A DNA stretch of 11,613 bases. Origin: Actinomyces sp. HMSC035G02 (GTDB lineage: Bacteria > Actinomycetota > Actinomycetes > Actinomycetales > Actinomycetaceae). The position numbers and the translations under genes are program-made. Position 1 is the first letter of the stretch. Each line of letters starts with the position of its first letter. The stretch spans positions 1 to 11,613 of the forward strand of contig KV835885.1 of the NCBI GenBank assembly GCA_001838165.1. The letters are read 5' to 3'. Below are positions 7,240 to 11,613 of this stretch, piece after piece. Below the pieces are notes generated by a model. It worked only from the letters and a program-made list of their open reading frames with translations. It did not search any database and was not told the DNA's origin.

Positions 7240-7354
7240 ATCCGCGGGAAAAAGCCATTTATTTCGCTCATATGCCGAAATGACACGGCGTCACCAACAT
7301 AAATGACTTCGCTCCTCTGCCCGCACTACCCGCGTGCCCTTAAATGGACGCGTT

Positions 7355-8677
7355 GTGACTATTCATGTGCTCTCCGCGGACCACCGCTACGCCCCCCTCG
7401 ACGACATCGCCCGGCTCTCCAGCGCGGACGACCTCGGCCCTACCCTCATGCGCTCGCTGCCGCAGGCACGCGGAGTCATGGTCCTGCGCACCTGTAACCG
7501 CGTCACCATCTACATCGACGCCCCGGCCTCGGCCGACCCTCGCGCGCTCAAGGACGCGGTGGAGCGCGAACTCGCCACCGCCTCGCACACCCCGCGCGAG
7601 GACGTGCACCTGCGTCACCTGTGGGGTCACGACGGCCTCGTCGATCTATTCGCGACGGCATCCGGGCTGGAATCCATGGTCATCGGCGAGCGCGAAATCG
7701 CCGGGCAAATGCGCCGCGCCGCGCGCGCAGCCTGGGAGGACGGGACCCTCAGCTGCGACCTGGGGCGCGCCGCCGAGCGAGCATCGGCGACCTCCCGCCG
7801 CGTCGCCACCGAGACCGGACTGGCCGGAGCTGGACGATCCGTCGTCGCCGTCGGCCTCGATATGGCTGCGGCTCACCTGGGACCGTGGGCGGACGCGCGC
7901 GTACTCATCGTCGGAACGGGCGCCTACGCGGGCGCGACAGTCAGCACTCTGAACGCGCTCGGCGCATCGGACGTGTCCGTCTACTCGACGTCTGGGCGCG
8001 CACGCGAATTCGCCCAGGGACGAGGCATCGGCTGGGTCAGCGCCGCAGACCTGCCCTCTGCTCTGGAACGCGCCGACCTCGTCGTGACATGCCGAGGGCT
8101 AGGAAGCCCCGTCCTGACACGCGACATGGCCGCCCAGGCCGGGCCAACCGTGGTCCTGGACCTCGCGCTCATGCGCGACACCGAAAGCTCTGTCGCCTCG
8201 CTCCCGAACATCACCCTCATCGACCTGCCGACCATCCAGGCCTCGGTCCCGGCGGCCGATACTGACGCGCTCACGCGCGCCCGCGCCATCATCGACGAGG
8301 AGGTCTCCTCCTTCGAGCGCGGCCTCGGCGCGCGATCCATGGACCCGGTCGTGCGACACCTGCGCTCACGCGTTTTCCGCATCGTTGAGGAGGAGATCGA
8401 TCGCCTCGGCGAGGCCCCCCTCTCGACCGACGACGCGGCCCGAGCGCTGCGCCACCTGGCCGCACGCCTCATCCACAACCCGACCGTCATGGCGCGCCGG
8501 GCCGGCGAGGAAAGCCAGCAGGAACGCTACCTGGAGGCCCTCGGCGTGGTCCTCGGCATCGACGAGGCCATCCTGGCCTGCGGCGACAATGCTGGCGCGC
8601 ACGCTTTCTCGCCCGATAGTCACGGGCTCCACCCTCACACTGTCACACCGAAAGTTGCCAATTTATTTCAAAAGTGA
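7355..8677 (+). CDS. hemA: Glutamyl-tRNA reductase
   Basis: HemA reduces glutamyl-tRNA(Glu) with NADPH to glutamate-1-semialdehyde, the committed and usually rate-controlling step. From the chosen start (440 residues) it has the nucleophilic Cys47 in VLRTCNRVTIY, HLWGHDGLVDLFATASGLES (88-107) followed by MVIGEREIAGQ, a Rossmann segment LIVGTGAYAG (184-193), and a C-terminal helical dimerisation region around RSRVFRIVEEEIDRL and AARLIHNPTVMAR. The usual NRT at the end of the second Rossmann strand is replaced (VYSTSGRARE), and the typical DLAVPRD is DLALMRD, so the NADPH domain is divergent. The frame is open from GTG 7334, but GTG 7355 is preferred: GGA lies 6 nt before it and the product begins MTIHVLSADHR, matching the short family N-terminus. 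It is transcribed divergently from hemE. The stop lies inside a small AT-rich hairpin, 41 bp before the next gene. Confidence 0.93.
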   Translation: MTIHVLSADHRYAPLDDIARLSSADDLGPTLMRSLPQARGVMVLRTCNRVTIYIDAPASADPRALKDAVERELATASHTPREDVHLRHLWGHDGLVDLFATASGLESMVIGEREIAGQMRRAARAAWEDGTLSCDLGRAAERASATSRRVATETGLAGAGRSVVAVGLDMAAAHLGPWADARVLIVGTGAYAGATVSTLNALGASDVSVYSTSGRAREFAQGRGIGWVSAADLPSALERADLVVTCRGLGSPVLTRDMAAQAGPTVVLDLALMRDTESSVASLPNITLIDLPTIQASVPAADTDALTRARAIIDEEVSSFERGLGARSMDPVVRHLRSRVFRIVEEEIDRLGEAPLSTDDAARALRHLAARLIHNPTVMARRAGEESQQERYLEALGVVLGIDEAILACGDNAGAHAFSPDSHGLHPHTVTPKVANLFQK

Positions 8678-8718
8678 AATACTGCGACGTTCACTCCCGA
8701 CGGTGAAAGGTATCAACG

Positions 8719-10197
8719 ATGTCCACCCCAAACTACGGTGACCAACCCGGCCCCAACGGTCAGTTCCAGGGTCAGGTGCCCCAGCAGGGCGCCTACAACC
8801 CGCAGTTCCAGGGCCAGGTCCCCGCGCCCGGCCCCAACGGTCAGTTCCAGGGTCAGGCCCCCGCACCCGGCGAGAAGAAGAGCCGCGGAAAGATGACGGC
8901 CATCATCTCCGTCATCGTCGTTGCCATCCTGGTCGTCGTCGGTGGCGGCGCCTTCGCGCTCAGCCGCTGGTTTTTTGGCGGCTACAAGAGCCCCGATGCC
9001 CTGGCACAGAGCATTGATTCCGCTTTCGCGAAGAACTCTCTCGTGTCGTTGGCGGGCGCCGCGTCGCCCGAGGAGCTCAACGCTGCGACGGCCTGGCAAA
9101 AGGACTACAAGCACAACGGCGGCGCCGATTGGTCCCAGCTGATGGACCTGAAAGCCCTCAAGGACTACATCGACCAGATCGACATCAAGAAGTCCGAGAT
9201 GGAGTACACGGTCGACACCAAGTCCGATCAGGTGGCACTCATCACCATCACGAAGTGGGAGGGTGACATCGAGATCAAGCCGGAACTCGCCGACAAGATC
9301 CGCGAGCACTACAAGGAGGCCAAGGGCTCGGACCTGACGGCCAACGAGTCGCAGGCCTTCGACAAAATGAAGCAGGATATCCAGAACAAGCCGGTCTCCT
9401 CCGGTAACATCCTGGAGAATTTCCCGAACAACAAGCTCACGCTCGTCTCCGTGAAGGAAGACGGCAAGTGGTACCTGTCCGGCTACATGACGGTCGCCGA
9501 GCAGTTCCTGGGAACCGATTCGGCTCAGCCGAACTACTCCGCGAACTTCACCGACGTCAAGGGCGCTTCCTCTCCCGAGGAGGCGGTGTCGGGCATGGTC
9601 GACGCCCTGCGTAACGGAGCGAGCATCGGCAGCGAGGACGTCTACCGCTACCTCGACCTGCCCGAGCGCCGCGTCGCGGCGGTCTACGGCGGCGGATCGT
9701 CCTCGTCCGAGTACTCCGCGTCCGACATGGACGGCAGCGGCGTGCAGGTGACGTGGGGCCTGAGCTCCACGAAGGTCTCGGGCGGCGCGATCGTCAACCT
9801 CGGCACGACGTCCATCACCACGGACGAGTACAAGGTCGAGTTCAACGGCGGTTCGCTGACGGTCTCCTACCCGGACACCGACACGCGTACATTCAGGACG
9901 ACCACCAAGACGATGACCACCAACTACACGGAAGGCCTCGTCAACCCCGAGCGCCTCGGAGTGTTCACCGTGGAGGACGCCAGCGGCTGGCACGTGTCGT
10001 TCGTGCGCACCATCGGTAACCTCAACCTGCTGGCCGCCAGCGACGACGCGGTCAACCAGGCCGTCGACGGCCTGTGGTCTGCTACCGGCGCCTACGGCGC
10101 CGACGTGTCCAAGGACGAGATACGTGACCTCGCGCTGAACAACAAGCCCGTCGGCGCGCTGATGGTCATCGGCTGGAACTTCGCGAAGAACGCGTAG
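8719..10197 (+). CDS. Membrane-anchored protein with cytoplasmic Gln/Gly/Pro repeats and a large outer domain
   Basis: Function unknown. The 492 residues divide into: a low-complexity tail (1-50) built on repeats of NGQFQGQVP; a basic patch KKSRGK (53-58); one hydrophobic span (about 59-82); and a hydrophilic outer region (83-492) without cysteines. The basic patch before the span predicts tail inside, bulk outside. The outer region looks duplicated: YKSPDALAQSIDSAFAKN (89-106) resembles ASSPEEAVSGMVDALRNG (283-300), and each half contains a segment like DGKWYLSGYM (248-257) or ASGWHVSFVR (421-430). This layout resembles NTF2-like or DUF4878-type extracytoplasmic domains, but that is an inference. 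ATG 8719 has GAAAGG 8 nt upstream. It follows hemA by 41 bp on the same strand, so read-through from hemA is possible, yet nothing in the protein suggests a heme role. A terminator follows. Confidence 0.85.
   Translation: MSTPNYGDQPGPNGQFQGQVPQQGAYNPQFQGQVPAPGPNGQFQGQAPAPGEKKSRGKMTAIISVIVVAILVVVGGGAFALSRWFFGGYKSPDALAQSIDSAFAKNSLVSLAGAASPEELNAATAWQKDYKHNGGADWSQLMDLKALKDYIDQIDIKKSEMEYTVDTKSDQVALITITKWEGDIEIKPELADKIREHYKEAKGSDLTANESQAFDKMKQDIQNKPVSSGNILENFPNNKLTLVSVKEDGKWYLSGYMTVAEQFLGTDSAQPNYSANFTDVKGASSPEEAVSGMVDALRNGASIGSEDVYRYLDLPERRVAAVYGGGSSSSEYSASDMDGSGVQVTWGLSSTKVSGGAIVNLGTTSITTDEYKVEFNGGSLTVSYPDTDTRTFRTTTKTMTTNYTEGLVNPERLGVFTVEDASGWHVSFVRTIGNLNLLAASDDAVNQAVDGLWSATGAYGADVSKDEIRDLALNNKPVGALMVIGWNFAKNA
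8746..8857 (+). repeat. 31-bp direct repeat inside the N-terminal tail coding region
   Basis: The same 31 bases, beginning CCCGGCCCCAACGG and ending CCAGGGTCAGG, occur at 8746-8776 and 8827-8857, 81 bp (27 codons) apart. A partial third copy of the core (CAGTTCCAGGG) lies at about 8802-8812. They encode the repeated PGPNGQFQGQ. Exact DNA identity, not just peptide identity, points to recent duplication or to a stretch that can change copy number. Confidence 0.85.
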
Positions 10198-10214
10198 TGA
10201 CGCAGCCGTAGCCA

Positions 10215-10247
10215 GGGGGTGGGAATCCGCAACGGGTTCCCGCCCCC
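10215..10247 (+). terminator. Hairpin terminator after the membrane-anchored protein gene
   Basis: GGGGGTGGGAA (10215-10225) pairs with TTCCCGCCCCC (10237-10247) over 11 bp with one G-U pair and an 11-nt loop. Only TT follows, so the U-tract is poor, as is common in GC-rich actinobacteria. It begins 18 nt after the stop at 10197 and separates that gene from the rarD promoter. Confidence 0.75.
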
Positions 10248-10362
10248 TTCGCGTATCTGCCCGGGGGCGCGCCGCGTGGCCGACACCACCCGGGACCCGG
10301 GCGTGCGCCGGCGCCCGTCTCATCGGCCTCACTCGTCGCGGCGAAGCTGCCAGGTCGGTCCT

Positions 10363-10368
10363 TACACT
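10363..10368 (+). promoter_or_regulatory. -10-like hexamer TACACT of rarD, probable leaderless start
   Basis: TACACT fits the actinobacterial TANNNT -10 pattern and is followed by exactly 6 nt (GGAGGA) before ATG 10375. That spacing would put the transcription start at the A of the start codon. The -35 region is not evident. The GGAGG between them is too close to ATG (1 nt) to be an efficient ribosome site. Confidence 0.5.
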
Positions 10369-10374
10369 GGAGGA

Positions 10375-11325
10375 ATGAGCACCCAGAAGAACGATCCACG
10401 CGCACTCGCCCTCGGCGTCTCCTGCTACGTGATCTGGGGGTTCTTCCCCCTGTACTTCTCGCTGCTCTCCCCCGCCGGCGCCGTCGAGGTCATCGTCCAC
10501 CGCGCGGTGTGGGGCCTGTTCTTCTGCCTGGTCGCGCTAGCTGTGACGGGATCGCTGGGGAAGATCCGCGCGCTGATCGCCGACCGGGGAGCCCTGTGGC
10601 GCCTCGCGGTCGCAGGCGCGCTCGTCGTCGTCAACTGGTCGGTGTACGTGTACGCGGTCCTCGCCGGCCACACGACTGATGCGGCGGTCGGCTACTTCAT
10701 CAACCCCCTCGTCACGGTCGCGCTGGGCCTCATCGTGTTGCGCGAGCGAGTCACCCCCATCCAGAAGGTGGCCCTGGCCCTCGGCGTCGTCGCCGTCGTC
10801 ATCCTCGTGATCGGCCAGCGTTCGATCCCCATCGTCTCGCTCACGCTTGCATTGACGTTCGGCCTGTATTCCCTCGTCAAGAAGGACGTGGCCGCGCGCG
10901 TCGACCCTCTCGCGGGCATGGCGATTGAGACGGCCGCGGTCTCGCCCGTCCTGCTCGGCTACTACGCCTACCTGGCAGCCACATCCTCCACGTCTTTCCA
11001 CGCGATCGCCTCCTCCGACGGCTCCGGGTTTTCGTGGCCCATTCACCTCGCACTCCTGGTGGGCGCGGGCGCGTTGACGATGATCCCGCTCATCATGTTC
11101 GCCTCGGCAGCAAGGGGCCTGACCCTGGGGACGATGGGCTTCCTGCAGTACCTGGGGCCCACCCTGCAGCTGCTCGTCGCCGTGTTCATCTTCCACGAGA
11201 CCGTTCCGACATTCCGCTGGATCGCGATGGGCGTCGTGTGGGTAGCGCTGGGCTGCCTGAGCGCCGACTGGCTGGTCTCCTCCGTGCGCGCCAAGCGCCT
11301 GGCCCGCGCCGGCCACCGGGACTGA
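10375..11325 (+). CDS. rarD: RarD-family EamA (drug/metabolite) transporter
   Basis: A 316-residue polytopic membrane protein, near the usual RarD size of about 300, with roughly ten hydrophobic helices forming two EamA repeats. RarD-type features are YVIWGFFPLYFSLL (18-31), VEVIVHRAVWG (37-47), VNWSVYVYAVLAGH (86-99), GYFINPLVTV (106-115) followed by LRERVTP, and in the second half TFGLYSLVKK and GFLQYLGPTLQLLVAVFIFHE. The E. coli namesake was linked to chloramphenicol sensitivity, but substrates of this family are poorly known, so no cargo is assigned. The frame is open from 10219, but that part is Arg/Pro-rich and overlaps the preceding terminator; ATG 10375 gives the standard N-terminus. 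The message may be leaderless (see 10363-10368). Transcription is independent of the preceding gene because a strong terminator lies between. Confidence 0.92.
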   Translation: MSTQKNDPRALALGVSCYVIWGFFPLYFSLLSPAGAVEVIVHRAVWGLFFCLVALAVTGSLGKIRALIADRGALWRLAVAGALVVVNWSVYVYAVLAGHTTDAAVGYFINPLVTVALGLIVLRERVTPIQKVALALGVVAVVILVIGQRSIPIVSLTLALTFGLYSLVKKDVAARVDPLAGMAIETAAVSPVLLGYYAYLAATSSTSFHAIASSDGSGFSWPIHLALLVGAGALTMIPLIMFASAARGLTLGTMGFLQYLGPTLQLLVAVFIFHETVPTFRWIAMGVVWVALGCLSADWLVSSVRAKRLARAGHRD

Positions 11326-11483
11326 GGCCGGGGATACGAGCAACAACGGGCACTGAGGACGGTGCCGCGCACAGTTTCGTGTCGCCCTCTCGGCGAGGTT
11401 CGCACCGTGCACTGAGGCTCGCACCGCGCGGCACATAGTGGGCGTCAGTGCTGCCTCAAAGAACCAAGAAGCGAAAGAAAAAC
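11326..11483. other. Non-coding stretch after rarD
   Basis: No supported gene. The stretch is GC-rich with repeated short words (GCACTGAGG at 11350-11358 and again at about 11408-11416; CGCACCG twice nearby) and ends in an A-rich segment just before the 42-bp repeats. A short hairpin near its start is listed separately. The long antisense frame that crosses it and runs through rarD is not credible as a gene. Confidence 0.5.
11349..11366 (+). terminator. Weak hairpin after rarD
   Basis: GGCAC (11349-11353) pairs with GTGCC (11362-11366) around an 8-nt loop, 23 nt after the rarD stop. The stem is only 5 bp and no T-run follows closely, so it may be a poor terminator or chance. The hairpins in the downstream repeat array are an alternative end for the transcript. 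Confidence 0.25.
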
Positions 11484-11609
11484 CACCCCTGCACGGGGAT
11501 CCGGCACCCCGGATGAAACATTTTTCGCCCCTGCACGCGGATCCGGCACCCCGGATGAAACATTTTCCACCCCTGCACAGCATGGATCGGGCCATCATGA
11601 AATTTTCAT
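11484..11609. repeat. 42-bp-period tandem repeat with internal hairpins
   Basis: Three units start at 11484, 11526 and 11568, exactly 42 bp apart, each opening with C(A/G)CCCCTGCAC. Units 1 and 2 agree at 39 of 42 positions; both contain the hairpin ATCCGG-CACC-CCGGAT followed by GAAACATTTT. Unit 3 shares the first 11 bases and the ATGAAA at offset 30-35, but its middle differs (ATGG...CCAT in place of the first hairpin), and it ends in the near-palindrome ATGAAATTTTCAT (11597-11609). There are no unique spacers, so this is not CRISPR. Four bases remain to the window edge, so more units may follow. Confidence 0.85.
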
Positions 11610-11613
11610 CGCC

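Larger units (their letters stand above)
7114..7354. promoter_or_regulatory. Divergent hemE/hemA control region
   Basis: About 240 bp without a convincing gene separates the divergent starts of hemE and hemA. It is far more AT-rich than anything else in the window, as expected for a region holding two promoters. I could not place -35/-10 pairs with confidence on either strand. It contains an 8-bp inverted repeat (7206-7239), two further AAATGG-type hexamers (7255-7260 on the minus strand and 7342-7347 on the plus strand) and a 14-bp imperfect palindrome (7175-7188). Short open frames running through it are shadows. Confidence 0.7.

Noticed and set aside
7334..7354. GTG 7334 as the hemA start
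   Set aside because: No Shine-Dalgarno match upstream and it adds seven residues not seen in typical HemA; GTG 7355 has GGA at a suitable distance. The choice remains uncertain.
8665..8680. ATTTCA-AAAG-TGAAAT hairpin over the hemA stop codon, as a terminator
   Set aside because: Only six mostly A/T pairs and no T-run afterwards; too weak to call a terminator, though it could mildly affect read-through to the next gene.
10219..10374. N-terminal extension of RarD
   Set aside because: It starts inside the terminator hairpin and encodes Arg/Pro-rich sequence; the conserved RarD N-terminus begins at ATG 10375.
8713..10500. 595-residue minus-strand frame opposite the membrane-anchored protein gene
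   Set aside because: Compositional shadow without domains; the plus-strand product has a ribosome site, a membrane span and a downstream terminator.
10537..11598. Long minus-strand frame (353 residues) that starts in the 42-bp repeats and reads 14-residue Cys-containing repeats (CRGGKCFIRGAG)
   Set aside because: It runs antisense through most of rarD, which has clear family motifs, and beyond the repeats it is low-complexity Arg/Ala/Asp-rich shadow. The in-frame repeats follow from 42 being a multiple of 3. A very short peptide from the repeats alone cannot be excluded but has no support.
11484..11609. CRISPR array
   Set aside because: Units are contiguous with no variable spacers, and no cas gene is present.

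Overview
The window is GC-rich (the genes strongly prefer G or C at the third codon position) and looks like an actinobacterial chromosome. The gene content, the protoporphyrinogen/coproporphyrinogen oxidase type and the GTG starts suggest a relative of Actinomyces/Schaalia. That placement is an inference from sequence style, not from a database comparison. No mobile element, tRNA, rRNA or CRISPR array was seen.

Positions 258-8677 hold an almost complete tetrapyrrole (heme) pathway in two divergent units. On the minus strand, hemE, hemY (cgoX type), hemC, hemD, hemB and hemL run in that transcription order. The first five are joined by 4-nt stop/start overlaps (ATGA, ATGA, GTGA, ATGA), and hemL follows after a short gap. 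A hairpin at 189-222 closes this unit. On the plus strand, hemA points away from hemE across an AT-rich intergenic region of about 240 bp, which must hold both promoters and carries inverted-repeat, operator-like motifs. Together the genes convert glutamyl-tRNA to glutamate-1-semialdehyde (HemA), 5-aminolevulinate (HemL), porphobilinogen (HemB), hydroxymethylbilane (HemC), uroporphyrinogen III (HemD), coproporphyrinogen III (HemE) and then the oxidised porphyrin (HemY/CgoX). Ferrochelatase and HemQ/ChdC are not in the window.

Positions 8719-10197 encode a protein of unknown function: a Gln/Gly/Pro repeat tail, one membrane span, and a large outer region that appears to contain a duplicated domain. 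It ends in a strong hairpin terminator at 10215-10247. A RarD-family EamA permease follows at 10375-11325. Its start codon sits 6 nt after a -10-like hexamer, which suggests a leaderless message.

The left edge (3-134) is the 3' end of an unrecognised plus-strand gene. The right edge (11326-11613) is non-coding and contains a 42-bp-period tandem repeat (11484-11609) with an internal hairpin; it reaches almost to the edge of the window. The least explained parts are this repeat array, the hemE/hemA control region and the membrane-anchored protein.
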